The notes beneath the pieces were generated by a model. It was given only the letters and a program-made list of their open reading frames with translations, made no database searches and was not told the DNA's origin. This document shows positions 49,214 through 61,830 of a stretch of DNA of 64,000 bases, piece by piece. Origin of the DNA: Phoronis australis (lineage: Eukaryota; Phoronida; Phoronidae); contig NMRA01000311.1 in the NCBI GenBank assembly GCA_002633005.1, positions 390,114 to 454,113 of the forward strand, in the 5' to 3' direction. Both the position numbers and the translations under genes were made by a program. Position 1 is the first letter of the stretch. Each line of letters starts with the position of its first letter.

Positions 49214-52200
49214 ATGGCGTACCAGACATTTCAACAAGAGTACTTGCAAATGCCGCCCATAACAAGGGCCTATACGACAGCTTGTGTTTTTACAACAATT
49301 GCAGTTGTAAGTATTTTATAGTGAAACTTGTCCGAGTTCTTATTCCAGTCGAGTCTCGAACTCGGACATCATCGAGTCCACACATATCTCATTCTCTGAC
49401 CCGCTGTCGGTTGCACTCCTAAGTATGCCTACCGAGTCCAGACCAACTTGGTCTGCTTACACGGTCCAACCTGGCAGACCAACTTAACACCTCAGACCGA
49501 GTTGAAATTCACCATTGATATCTGAATGTTTGCCATAGTGTTATATTATACTAGTGAACGGGTCTGCCAAGTACTGCATAAGATTTGGCAATTGGCAGAC
49601 ACTTGCCTTGGCCTTTCACTTCACTATAACGCTACGGCAAACATTCAGATATCAATGGTACATTTCAAATCTGTATGAGGTGTTTACTTGGTCTGCAAGG
49701 TTGGATCACGTAAGCAGATTGGTCTGGATGCTTACTTGATTTATTGCGCCTACCTAGATAGTACCATCGTCTCAACTGGTCGCAGTAGAGGTGGTAGTCA
49801 TTCCATAGGCATTTCATAAGCTGGAAGCTTTTCAGCAAATTATGCCTCACGCTGATTAAACCATCAAAGTCACATTGCTATAAGTAACTTAAGCACACCG
49901 AGGGACTGAGACACTAGGATGACAATGATGTCTTTAACTCTTCTCGGCTCGAACAAATACTACCACAATTAAACTTTTTTCGAACAGTCCTTCGTTCAGT
50001 TTCCCAAATCGGCAACTGGACATTTTTACACTGCTCGCGCTAGGAGATACAACGGGAACGAAGCACTGTTTGATAAAAAGTATTTGTTCGAGTTGTACCT
50101 CTCGGCTCTATGCCCAAAAGTTATTTATAGTAACATGAATTTGTAAGTAGTGTAATCAGTGTTTGGCATAATTTGCCATAAAGCTTCCGGCTTATGGAGG
50201 CTATGGGGTGGCCACCATCTCTACTACCAGCTGAGACGGTGGCACTGTCTAGTGCCTGCATTGCTTGCGGTACTGCTCTGCTCCTATCATGGTCCAGATC
50301 GAATAGCCTTAGGTTCCTGATTTAGAAAACCTGCTCTATCCACTGAACAATGTGCTTGTTATTCTGAATCAGTGGTCACCTGGTTCGGTTAGTGTGGAAT
50401 CATTAGATCTCACCAATATTCCGTTTAAAAGTTATTGAAATTCAGCAAATGTAAAAGGTCCATTGAGAGCGACAGTAAATTAAAAGTATCAATAACATGA
50501 CCAAATATTTTATTTCATATTCATTTCCATGATGAAATCTCACAAGCACTGTTACAATTTTCTAAATTATCATTTTTGTCTTCATTTTATGCAACTTGAT
50601 ATGTTTCACGATTATCAAAATCTTATACTTGATAGCCCCTCATCGGCCTCATGAAAATGTGGAATGTTTTAGAGACAATTCCTAAAGTCTGCATTTTGAC
50701 TAACAGTGGATGGAGCATAATATTTGAATTTTTTTGTGAATCAGATCAGCCGTTTCTGAGATAGAACGCTTCAAGTTTAGACAAATTTCAACATTTTTCT
50801 AAGGTCCTACTCCTACATAGCCTTATACAAGTGTGCCTGGCATTCTGCAATGATGTCTCAGTTCAAAAAAGAGGGTGTACATCATCAAGGTTGAGCTGAA
50901 CTTTGTCAACCTCAAATAAGGATAAAACTAATAGGAGAGTTGGTTGCAGAAATGATCTTGGTTCCTAATATCGTTGTGTAAAGGTTCGAATTGTCAAATT
51001 GTCTTCATCACAAAAGCTTGAAGTTGTGCTGAAAACAATGTAACTAATGGTTGCTGACATATTTAGAGGTTGCAATATTAGTCACTTGTTCAGTTTTATC
51101 GTAGACTTTGAAGTTCAGGTTTTGTCTGTTTTATTTTCTTCGACAGCCTGATAATTCATGTCCTTATATTTGTGGCAGTTAATTACCTGATACTGTATTG
51201 AAAATGATGGTTTATTACACAAACTGATATTTTTCAGCAACTTGAAGTGATTTCACCATTCCAGCTGTACTTCAACCCAGAACTCATTATTTCAAAACTA
51301 CAGGTTGGTGTTAATTACATTTAAAGCATGACATTCTCAGTTTTCTTTGTTTTACGTCTTAAAAGACACTTCTTTCTCCCGTTCTTAATAACCTGTGCTT
51401 ATTTCTCGACTTAAGATGCTACGACAAAGTACTCACCTGCAGTCTTTCATGTTGCCACAGATACATCCCTGCGACAAGTATTTATTACCAGGTAAACCAG
51501 ACGAAAGATTGCATTCTTGATGGATAGCCAATCCCTCTGGGATGTATTTCATGAAAAGTGGTTTGAGACTTAAGAGGGAAACTTTGTCTTATGTTTTGCC
51601 TTCAAAATTATGGAATAACAGTTCAGCCACACAATTGTGAGCACATCAGAGTCCAGAGACAATTTACAGACATTATCTGAGTGACTAGCCGTTACGTATA
51701 CATTCTCAGGTACTTTACAGTTTGCTCAAGTGATACGTTCTCAGGTACTTTGCAGTTTTGCTCAAGTGAGATTTAATTATCTTTCAAAACTCATTGTGTG
51801 GAGTGTGAGACCAGATTTCCAACTTTACTTTTAAGTCACTTTTCATGATAGACGCCCTCCGATGTCTGGAGTGGCACTTTACAGTGAACTGGGCCAACCG
51901 AGTTGAGAACTTTTTGCATTATTTAAATGGATAATAGAGATGCTATGGCCCTTTGTGCCCCTGCCATGAATCTAGGCCGCTGCTCTTTTCTCACTTTTGT
52001 CTTTCTCGCTGATGTGGTTGATGGCAAACAGTTTTTCACTCAAAATCTTGTTTTCACAACCGAGGACAATTTTCATGTATTTCATTCTATGTCGGTTTTC
52101 CAGCTATGGCGGTTAGTGACAAACTTCATGTTCTTCGGACCAATTGGCTTCAACTTCCTGTTCAACATGATTTTCACCTACAGATACTGTCGCATGTTGG

Positions 52201-54896
52201 AGGAGGGCTCGTTCCGCGGAAGGACTGCCGACTTTTTCTTCATGTTCGTTTTCGGCGGTATAATTATGACTGTATCCTTTTATTGATAACGTAAACTAGA
52301 AAAATCACAGACTATGTTATATGCCTTGTGATCATTTAGTTGTCTATTAAAAACTGCTGCAATTCCCATGTATTTAGGTGCAAAAACAGAAATGAACTGA
52401 GCCACCTAATTTTACAAAATCTGTCTCATAATATTCCTTATCTTGCGAGGACTTAGTTTCTGTTAATAACGAGAACACAGAAACCATCAGCGACTCGAGC
52501 AAACTTTATTTAGTCAACCCTAAAATTGCGAATTCAAAAATGGCACTTGTATACATTGTATACATTGTGTACATTGTATACATTGTATGTGACTAGAGTT
52601 GCCAACTCATTTGGCATCAATTCAACATCGTATGACGGTGGTAATGTTTTAATTCCAAATTCAACATCGTATGACGATGGTAATGTTTTAATTCCAAATT
52701 CTTCAAAAAGAATTTGTAATTGACAGCTTAAGCGTTTTTCATAATTGGCAGCTTAAAAGTGGTGAAATGTCCCTTTAGGCTTTGTGAGGTTATGTGAGAC
52801 CTCATCTGTACCTTTAGCCAAATATCTGCGAAACTAAAGAGTTAATGTATTTGTAAATAAATTTGAAAGCATATTGTTTTGAAAGTAGAAAGCCTACAGA
52901 ATTTGATTTTGACATATATGCTAATCTGCCATCGAGTCGCATAATGATGTCTTTCTAGACCAATAAAGTATAAGGTACACTCATAGCATTAGTTAGGTAG
53001 CAATAACATGTAAATGTTCATTAAGCAGAAACCTCAGAAATGTTGTTACTTGCAGTTTTATAAATTATCCACCTTTGGTTTTTGTTTCATACAACTTCTG
53101 AATGTTTTCATGGAACTTGTGAAAGTTTTTTTATAACCCGTCATGCCAAAGTAGAACGTTTCAAAAACAATTATTCCCAATGGCATTTTGGAGAACAGTG
53201 CTTATAGTACAATATTGAAAAATTCATTTGGATTCTGTCAGCTGTCTCTAATATTTGATGTTCTAAACTTAATTAAATTTGGCTATTTTTCTAGGATCTC
53301 ACATGACTTAATCCAAAACTTACGTAAACTTATGATTTTGTTACTTTTTAATTATGTAACATTATTGCTGTGTGTTGAATATTCATGAAAGTTAAGTCCT
53401 ATTCAAGTTTGTTTGAAAGTAGATCTGTTGTATATTGCATGAAAATATAGAGTTTGAAGCGGAGTATTTTAATAGTCGTTGATTTCTGGTCAGTTTCCAA
53501 TGAACTCCTTGACTTGAATTCAGATTGTTGCCATGTTTGTTAATCTAGTCTTTCTAGGCCAAGCGTTCACGATAATGTTGGTTTATATCTGGAGTCGGCG
53601 GAACCCGTACATTCGCATGAACTTCTTTGGCCTCATGAATTTCCAAGCACCGTACCTGCCCTGGGTCCTCCTGGGATTCTCGCTACTCCTTGGCAACTCT
53701 GTTGTTGTAGACTTAATGGGTATGAAGCATTTTGAATCTGTAACTTTTTATTTGGTATTAAAGCCTACCCCCCCCTTGGCTACCAGAAAAAATAGAACAG
53801 CAAGAGCGTGAGGAAATATTGAGTTTATTAATTTATCCCGGTAATTAACATGCAGCTGAAGCAAGCTTTAACAATGTGCGCAGTTTTAGTTTGTTTGTGC
53901 GTGTGTGGGAGGGTTAGGCTCAGACCTGATTTCAAGTGTCCCGATCCAAACCATCAGCGCAATTGGCTCCCGTTTTTTTATTTTATTAATATTTTTTTAG
54001 TTCCCCGGTTGTTTTTTAGCAAAAGTTCCACATCTTCGGAAATTCGAGCCCCCCTATATTTTAGGCTGGGTGTGCGCATGGAATCGTGCTTTGCGCAATT
54101 GCCCGAGACAAAATGTTGGGCCTCCCCTTATCATATCCTAGATCCCCCACTGTATACTATTGAGCTGTGTGCTGCAACTCCGATGGCAGAAAGGTGAATA
54201 AACTTGAGGAGTATATGTGGATACTATGTATTCTGACATGATTCCCTAGAATTTTCCCGGCATCTGTAAAACGAGGCCAGTGTAACAACACGTTTTCCTA
54301 CGTCCACGACAAAGAATATTTCTATCTGGGACCATCCTATTAGACACAAGGTGTTCCTAGTGCAAGTGGCAGTGTCAATGGTCATTTTTACCTTGTGAAT
54401 TCACTTTGCTCCACTTTACATTATTTTACCATTCTAACAAATCAGTTTCATTCTAATTATGTGTTAAAGGAATGTTCACATTGTCTTGCAGGTATTGCGG
54501 TTGGCCATATTTATTACTTTTTAGAAGACGTGTTTCCAGAACAGCAGGGAGGTTTTAAAATATTACACACACCATCATTTTTGTGAGTATGTCATTATGC
54601 TTCGTGATTTACAGTAAACTAGTAAAGTAACTATTTGACCTAGTTTTCATAAAAATAGGTCACAGACTTTAAAATGAAACCATTTGATGCCGTGCATCTT
54701 CAATGTTCCCATTGTCACATTGTAAATTCTTGTCTTATCTTCAATGTTTTATTTCAGAAAATGGATATTCGATCATGAAGCAGATGATCCAAACTACACC
54801 CCCCTGGCTGAAGAAGACAGGCCTGGGGGCTTCCGGTGGGGTGAAGGACAGCCGGTTGGGGATCTTAATGAGGATCAAAGGAATGACAATAACTGA
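49214..54896 (+). CDS. DERL2: Derlin-2 orthologue (ERAD membrane protein)
   Basis: A rhomboid pseudoprotease of the ER membrane that helps retrotranslocate misfolded proteins to p97/VCP. Exons 49214-49306, 51238-51303, 52104-52271, 53524-53719, 54492-54582 and 54758-54896 give 250 residues plus TGA. The start [12 protein letters not shown] matches the family start. ATG 49214 is chosen over an out-of-frame ATG at 49168. Visible: TRAYTT, LYFNPEL, the WR motif in [50 protein letters not shown], the glycine-rich helix GFSLLLGN, and [12 protein letters not shown]. The tail has [10 protein letters not shown], a p97-binding SHP-box-like motif, with a short extension beyond the vertebrate end. Derlin-3 is a closely related alternative name; Derlin-1 fits less well. 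Intron 3 is U12-type. Confidence 0.95.
49436..49730. repeat. foldback element in DERL2 intron 1
   Basis: The left arm (about 49436-49555) and right arm (about 49615-49730) are diverged reverse complements, with blocks TTGATATCTGAATGTTTGCC / GGCAAACATTCAGATATCAA near the centre and GTCCAGACCAA / TTGGTCTGGA at the ends. It begins 130 bp after the first exon. Confidence 0.8.
49745..50260. repeat. foldback cluster relative in DERL2 intron 1
   Basis: It shares TTTCCCAAATCGGCAACTGG, the AAATTATGCCTCAC motif and the flanking CATCTCTACTACCAGCTGAG with the 47211-48240 cluster, arranged as a hairpin around about 50000. Confidence 0.7.
52272..53523 (+). other. DERL2: U12-type GT-AG intron of DERL2
   Basis: The 5' site GTATCCTTT is the minor-spliceosome consensus. 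A TCCTTGAC branch motif at 53506-53513 lies 11 nt from the terminal AG. Joining the flanking exons gives [19 protein letters not shown], aligned with the family. Confidence 0.88.
52545..52695. repeat. short tandem repeats in DERL2 intron 3
   Basis: A TGTATACAT/TACATTG microsatellite at about 52549-52587 is followed by two copies of a 45-base unit beginning TTCAACATCGTATGACG (52620 and 52665). Confidence 0.8.
54029..54085 (+). repeat. dispersed repeat, GAGCCCCCCTATATT family
   Basis: ATTCGAGCCCCCCTATATTT followed by TAGGCTGGGTGTGCGCATG is almost identical to 35109-35147. It lies in intron 4 of DERL2. Confidence 0.7.
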
Positions 54897-56892
54897 ACAC
54901 ATCATTGAATTGTCTGGTCTCTAAAAGGAATGGAGAACGGATTTTTAAGGCAGGATTGTGACACATAAAACTGTGCTCTGTAGAAACTTAACTTGTTATC
55001 ATGATAACAACAGCCTTGTTTGCCAGAATAGATACCTTTGCAGAGTCAAAAGTGGTCACATCATGTGAAAATAATTCTCTCCCATCTAGGACTCTCAACT
55101 TGGGACCTTATGCAATCTGTTTCCATAATGTAGTTCGGTGAGGCATCACGACTTGTAATTGCTAGGTCACACGATTTTCCAAATATGACTCTGTATGACT
55201 CTGTATGACTCTATATGTAAAAGAATCTACTCTATGCGTATATTGCACCAGAGTTGGTGTCGATCATTCACATAACAAAGGACAACCTTGACATTTCTCT
55301 AAAATTCGAGTCAGTTCTGCTAGATTTGAGAGTGAGTTGTTCACTGCCCTCATTGCACGTCTGATAGTACAGAAGGGTGGGTGGCACATAGCCCCCCAAG
55401 ATGCCCTGACATTGGTGACAAGTAGTTTTGTGTCAACATTAGGGCATAATTTTACCAATTTAGCACACAATATCTGGGAACAACTAAAACTTTATTTTCT
55501 CATTTTTTAATTTAAGATAAGTAGTGTCATTAATGTTTTACCATTTTCAACTTTTTTGTACCTGGCAAATTTGGACACCATCCACAATAATCTTGTTTTG
55601 CCAGGTTTGCCCAGGAGTAACTTTGTTGCATTTTAATTATTTAGAACTATTGTAAAACACAAGATTTTACCATGTAATATTTTGAAAAGTTGGGCTATTC
55701 ACAACTGTGTCAGATTAAAATATCCAAGAACAATTTTGGTTGTAGTTTTTGTCCAAAGGTGGCGACATTGTAATGCTCTAATGAGTGTTTTTGAGAATGA
55801 AAGGCAACGGTGTGCAATAGTTTTCAAAATAAACTGGACAAACTAGGGCAGAACTCTGCCAGACTTGGATAAACATCTTGCCAGAATTGTTTGGCTGTCT
55901 AGTTGAACCTTTGTTTCAATAAAATAGGGTTTTTTAATTGAATTGAATGTGTCGTTATTGCATCTAGTGGCTAATTGTTTATTCAAAAGGATACCAAACC
56001 CGGTTTTTGGCTTATTAACAGATACTATAGACGACTTTCCCCTCCAGTTCTCTGAAACAAAATAATGTTCTGTAACCCGCGACAACCCTCAAAAGTTTGG
56101 AGGAAAATCTGTACACTCCTTTCAAAGTCTGCTGAACAGGCAAGCTTGACCTAGGCTTTTGGGGAATTCCAGAGCAATGGTGGGAAAATACCACCCACCA
56201 AGGACCATAACGTCCAATCTGAGATAAGGAGTATGACTTTTTATGTGATTCCTACTTTGATTGTTGGAAGGTTAACACCAATGACTCATTAGCAGGTGAC
56301 AGAACGAGGATTGGTTTTAATCAATCAAAACGGGATTTAGTATCCTTTTAATATGGATTTGCCCCGTAAGTTGCTGTGATTTTGACAACTTGGTCAGAGC
56401 AACAACTGTCTAAACTTTGTCAAGATATAGCCTGAATTGAAGTGGATTCTAGTAACAAGTAAATGGATATCTAGTTTTGTGCTTGGAACTTTGTTGAATT
56501 TGGACGTTGTCCTTTTTGTTTTCCAAACTTCTGTATCCCTTACCCCTCAGTATTGTCTTGCAGTTGCCGTTCTTCGCGCTGTATTAAGCACACAATATGG
56601 GAACGAGAGGAATTTCAATTTGTCAAAGTTCATGTCAAAACATTCGAGAAAATTCTGTTTGCAATTAATACAGTTTACAGTGTATAGTTGTCATAAAACA
56701 ATCTCATTTCTCTAATATTACGATCTACCCTTGAAACATCGAAAAATGATTATGGTGGCTGTTTATTGTTTTTTCTAAACAACTGAAGAATTGCCCTGTG
56801 AAGGAACTTTGCAAATTCGTTTGGTGAGGTGGTAAAGTACTGATAGTTACGATATTTCCTTCTTTGCTCTAATTAAATTTGTTCCTGAATTA

Positions 56893-56923
<31 letters not shown>

Positions 56924-57150
56924 GTGTCGCCTGTCTGCTCTCAGATTTGCTCAAATGTTTGAAAAGAAAGTGTATTTCATCAACACACACTGAGGAAAGG
57001 AACGGATGCAATGTATGTACAGTGTATTAAGTCGGCCGGAAATGTACAGCTGAGAATGTTGAATGTGACTCTTGTTATAGTGCAAAGTTAACAAGGAATG
57101 GTTGTTGTCGTAAATTGTGAAATCTCAGTAATAAACACTGATATTTTATA
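54897..57150 (+). other. DERL2 3' UTR and downstream, no further gene
   Basis: AATAAA signals occur at 55828, 55918 and 57130; any could end the transcript. An (ATT)n microsatellite lies at about 56896-56932. A directly repeated GACTCTGTAT lies at about 55188-55208. No additional coding region recognised. Confidence 0.5.
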
Positions 57151-57410
57151 GTTTCTGTGTAGTTCCTGTATGTCCATTCAAGCTGATACACTTTTCAACT
57201 AGTTTTGTCTAGTCTCTGCCATGTTCATTTTGGTACACTTATTAATAGACCAGTTTTGGCTAGTCCCTATAGGCCCACATTTATAACGCTTATCAATTAT
57301 GTTATTTTAGAGCTGTTGCAATCCATGTTCAGGTACTAAAAACGTCAACTTTCTTGACATGTTGGTGTTGCTCGTCCAACAATCTCGTTCTTTGTCGTTC
57401 GGCTGCCAAT

Positions 57411-57732
57411 GAAATCCATTATACATGTGTATGATTTCACAGCCATGTGTGTCGATGAAATCCATTATACATGTGTATGATTTTACAGCCATGTGTGTCA
57501 ATGAAATCCATTATACATGTGTATGATTTCACAGCCATGTGTGTCAATGAAATCCATTATACATGTGTATGATTTTACAGCCATGTGTGTCAATGAAATC
57601 CATTATACATGTGTATGATTTCACAGCCATGTGTGCCAATGAAATCCATTATACATGTGTATGATTTCACAGCCATGTGTGCCAATGAAATCCATTATAC
57701 ATGTGTATGATTTCACAGCCATGTGTGTCGGC
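57411..57732. repeat. 46-bp minisatellite, 7 units
   Basis: Seven 46-base units, each beginning GAAATCCATTATACATGTG and containing the palindrome ATACATGTGTAT. Units differ by a few substitutions (TTTCAC/TTTTAC; GTGTGTC/GTGTGCC). They are open on the minus strand, giving a repeated peptide, but this looks incidental. Confidence 0.95.
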
Positions 57733-59090
57733 AGCATCTCGAGGCCAAGCGTTTTTGTTGACTGCAAGGTGGTGCTGTGACTGTCATAGTTCAGCGTCTG
57801 GAGTAGATCTCGGTGTGTGTTAACGTCTGTGAAAATGACCCTTCCCATGCAACGCCTTATCACCAGGATAATTAACAGTCGAATAAAAATTTCATCAGTT
57901 GGGGGTATAGAACTCTAGCCTTAGAGTTGTATGATTGTGTGTAATGAAGTTGCAGCGTGGACACTGCGCGTGGGGCAGGATATTTTTGGGTAGAGTTCGG
58001 AAGCTTTGTCGCGAGTAACTTACAAACTGTCTTGCCAAAATCAGGTGTTCTATATCTCACGCAATCTCTCGAACTTTTGCTTTTTAGCGAGGTCCGAGAC
58101 GAGGAGACAATTTAATTTAAATTTATTTAAAACGCGTTGTATCACACCTGGGATTAACACGCTGACGCGTTTTGTAGTCCCAGATCAATATGAACTGTGT
58201 TTTTTCCCCTATGCCGCCTGCTGCGAAGGCGTGGTACCTCCTGGTATGTAGCCAGGTGGTGGTGAGAATCAGGCGTGATCAGTCGCCACTGCTTTCTGTA
58301 AGCCAATCAGGCTTCTTTTGCTTCACGGGTCACTAAGGGTTCAAGCAAGTTGAGGAGGTATCGATTTAATAACTACGCTTTTGTGGATTAAACTTGGTCA
58401 AAACGTCAAGAAAACTCAATTGCAGCTGGTCGTCATCGACTAGCGAGTACATAAATAGGCCACATGCCGTGACAAACTAAAGGATCCTCTTTGAAGGTTT
58501 TCTTTTCCATTCACGTCTTAAGAACACAGAACGAGTTTCGTTAGTCGGAAGATTTGTGTCTGCTATCGATTGAGCCGTGCATAATGCACAAATCACCTGT
58601 CACACGGTGTTACGGCTGCCACTGTGACTGATTTTGGGTGGTGTTGCACCACCAAAAATAAACTAAAAATTCATATATTAAACGGGCGGATCCAGGATTT
58701 TGAGTTGGGGGGGCAGGGCAGCNGAATTACAAAACCGGTCATGTGAATCGTACTTTTATTGACTTTTCTACAACCGTGTTTTGCAGCTAAAACATAATCA
58801 TTATTCTTCTAAATCACATGTGCGGTTATACGTGTGAAGCCACTTAAGGCTATGAGATAGCTCCCGATTCCGTGGCTAGTTCAGCGTGGCGTACAGAGGG
58901 GTGCATCCTTAAGTGGTACAAAACCAGTAACTTTCCCCTATATTATTACAACTTCTCAGTTGATAGCTACTTGTACGATGCTTTGCCGGTAACGGGTTGA
59001 CTGCATCCGAGCGAGCAAAAGTTACTCACGTTGATCCCTACAATCACTCGTTGTCCATGTGAACAACTTGACGTCAGAGATGCACTGAAC
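57733..59090. other. intergenic, no gene seen
   Basis: No recognisable gene. An N at 58723 sits within a GGGCGGATCCAGG...GGGGGGG transposon-edge-like stretch. Confidence 0.5.
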
Positions 59091-59094
59091 CTTT

Positions 59095-60470
59095 TTATGC
59101 GCCCACATATTTACATGTGGACGGCATTATGCCGTCATCTCCGTCCGTCCGGCGTCCGGCGTCCGCTGCTCTACATGTATCTCCAAGACCCTTTGACCGA
59201 CATGCGTTCATGAAATTTGGCACCGCGGCATATGTTCCATTCATGAATGAGACGGTACGGCATGAGCGAACTTTCGGACGGATCCGACTACCAGTGTGCC
59301 CCCTAGTGGCAATTTGAGTTTTTTACGCTTACCTTTGTATCTTCAAAAGTCCTGAACGGATTTTCATGAAATTTGGTATTAGGCACTTATTAGTGAGATG
59401 ACGCTATTCTCCCGTTTTCGAATGGATTCGACGTAGTTTGCGCCACCTAGTGGCCATTTTTACTGTTTTCGAGTCTGTTTTTTTGCGTCCACCCCTCTAT
59501 CAACCAAACCGCTCAAAGGATGATTGTGAAAATTGGCATGTATGTGCTTACTATGATGAGGACGGTTGACGATGATTTTCCGACGATTTCCACTACTGTG
59601 GCGCCTCCTAGTGGCAGTTTTTTTTTGCGCCTATGGCTGTATCTCCTAAACCGTGAGGATCTTTACGATAGACGACGACGAATTTTGGACAGATTCGACT
59701 ACCGATGTGCCCCCTAGTGGCAATTTTATTTTTTTTACGTTTATCTTTCTTCAAAAGTCCTTAGCGGATTTTCATGAAATTTAATAGGCACCTATTAGTG
59801 AGGTGGACGCTATCCTCCCGTTTTCGGATGGATTTGACGTAGTTTTATGCCACCAACTGGCCATTTTTACTGTTTTCGAGTCTGTTGTTTGCTTCCGCCC
59901 CTCTATCAACCAAACCGCTCAAAGGATGATTGTGAAAAGTGGCATGTATGTGCTTACTATATAGAGGACAGTTGACGATGATTTTCCGACAATTTCGACT
60001 ACTGTGGCGCCTCCTAGTGGCAGTTTTGTTTTTGTTGCGTCTATGGCTGTATCTCCTAAACCATTCGCAGGATCTTTACTTAATTTAGCAAGTGCATTTA
60101 TATGATTTTGACTACGGACGACGACTTTTGGACAGATCTGACTTCTGCTGTGCTCCCTAGTGGCAATTATAGTTTTTTACTTTTATTTCAGTATCTTCAA
60201 AGGTCCACAACAGATTTTCATAAAATTTTAAATGTAGGCATCTATTGGTGTGATGACGCTGTCTTCCTGTTTTTAGATGGAATCGAGGTATTTTGCAACA
60301 CGTAGTGGCCATTTTTTGCTGTTTTCAAATCTTGTTTTTGGTGTCCACCCCTGTATCAACCAAATCATTTGAAAATTGGCATATATGTACTCAGTGTGAA
60401 GCCGACCTTTGATGATGGTGACTGACTACTGTGGCGCCTCCTAGTGGTAGTTTTGTTTTGTGCTCGTGCT
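59095..60470 (+). repeat. CTAGTGGC-block repeat, internally tandem (about 405 bp)
   Basis: It starts with the palindromic CACATATTTACATGTGGAC and a TCCGTCCG run, then repeats a unit of about 405-450 bases. CAACCAAACC recurs at 59501 and 59907 and a variant at about 60355. Each unit contains several CCTAGTGGCA/CTAGTGGCC blocks (for example about 59302, 59606, 59711, 60011, 60151). Related copies lie at 60950-61215 (inverted) and 63270-64000. Confidence 0.8.
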
Positions 60471-60949
60471 GGCTACCACCTAGCGGCACTCAGGGAACCA
60501 GCGAGGGAAATACCTAGATTAAGCATCAGGTCATAAAATTCTGTGACTATCAAAGTGTGGCCAACAGTTTCTCCGTTGCCAAAAAGACAGTATAGTTAAG
60601 CGTCCTATGTAAACAATCTACATGTAGGCACCAGCATGATTGGGTCAAGTCTGAATCAAAGTGAAACATTATTAACTTCATGAAGAGGTAATGAGACAAA
60701 TGCACTCACGACTATGATACTAGGAAATCAATAAATCCCCTTTATCCGTGTGCGCGACAAATGTTTTATAATAAACAAATAACACCAGTTTGAATCATTT
60801 AAAAAATCCCGATCGCTCGTCCAGCAAAATGGCACTTAGTCAAAGCCAGTACTGAATTTGGAAAAAACCCCTCGTACATATACAAGAGCAACGCGGAGCG
60901 TTGAAATGAGCTCACGAATGCATTGCAAATGGTGTGCTTAAGGTTATTT

Positions 60950-61215
60950 ATTTGTATCATAAAAATGGCCACTGGATGGCGCAAAAACATACAATCCATC
61001 CAAAAACGGGAACATGCCATATTTCATAAAAATCTGTCAAGGAACTTCAGAGAAACAAAGGGAAACAAAATAATATGAAATTGCCACTAGTGGGCACAGT
61101 GTCCGTTGGGTCCGCCTGAAAGTCGCCGTCGTCTGTTGTTATCTTCATATAAATACACTTACTAAATTTAGTAAAGATCCTGCAGTGGCTTTAGGAGATA
61201 CAACTACAGGTATCA
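60950..61215 (-). repeat. inverted copy of CTAGTGGC-block repeat
   Basis: The reverse complement carries GCCCACTAGTGGCAA and GTATCTCCTAAAGCC, matching the 59700-60160 part of the forward element. It could be the opposite arm of a larger foldback structure. Confidence 0.7.
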
Positions 61216-61359
61216 CTTAATTTTCCTCGGAAATTTTTTTACGCCGGCGTTTGTGATTGGCTGGTCGAATTCTCAACAGGCAGCGTGTCAGAATATAGTC
61301 TGACGGTATTATTAGTTGTATTGTTTTGCTTTGTTATTCAGTTTGATTGGCATGACCCC

Positions 61360-61830
61360 TGAGTTAAGTACAATGATGATGTTATTTGTTTACTACAGAA
61401 TGGTATGAAACTTTCTAGAAGACTGAGGTCAGAACAGTGATGATGTAATTTGTTTACTACAGTATAGTGTGGAACTTTCTAGAAGACTCTAGCATGACAG
61501 TGATTGATGCAGTCTGGAATATTCTAGAGATTAGTACATGTTTGTAGAATGGTTGGGTAGATTCAGAAAAGTTCTAGAATGTGCTTGAATTGATGAAAAG
61601 TTCCAGAACAATGCATTAGGCTATAAATACACAAGCACGGGTTTGTGTTGGTCAGTTGAGTCCAAGAAGATCAAGTTGGGAGATCAAGTGAGATCAAGCC
61701 AGTTCAAGAAAGTTTAATATCAGGAGAACTACAGTTGAGTTGCAGTGAAGAGAATCAGCAGTTATACAGCGATAGTCAATAGAGAGCCAGCTATAGAGAC
61801 AGCAGGTTATTGAATCAACGAGTGTAACAG
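61360..61830 (+). promoter_or_regulatory. orphan TATA promoter with heat-shock elements
   Basis: The TATA box GCTATAAATAC (TATAAA 61622-61627) is preceded by HSE-like arrays: GAACTTTCTAGAA (61472-61484, perfect GAAnnTTCnnGAA), GAATATTCTAGAG (61517-61529), and TTCTAGAA or TTCCAGAA cores at about 61414, 61573 and 61595. Two near-identical tandem segments of about 60 bp (GATGATGT[TA]ATTTGTTTAC...) carry the first two. No Hsp-like frame follows. It may be a solo LTR or the promoter of a non-coding or displaced gene. Confidence 0.55.

Noticed and set aside
57411-57732. CRISPR-like array
   Set aside because: Units are contiguous with no unique spacers, and the genome is eukaryotic.
57307-57863. 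Repetitive minus-strand peptide (VKSYTCIMDFI repeats)
   Set aside because: It is only the 46-bp minisatellite read in open frames; the frame shifts between units because 46 is not a multiple of three.
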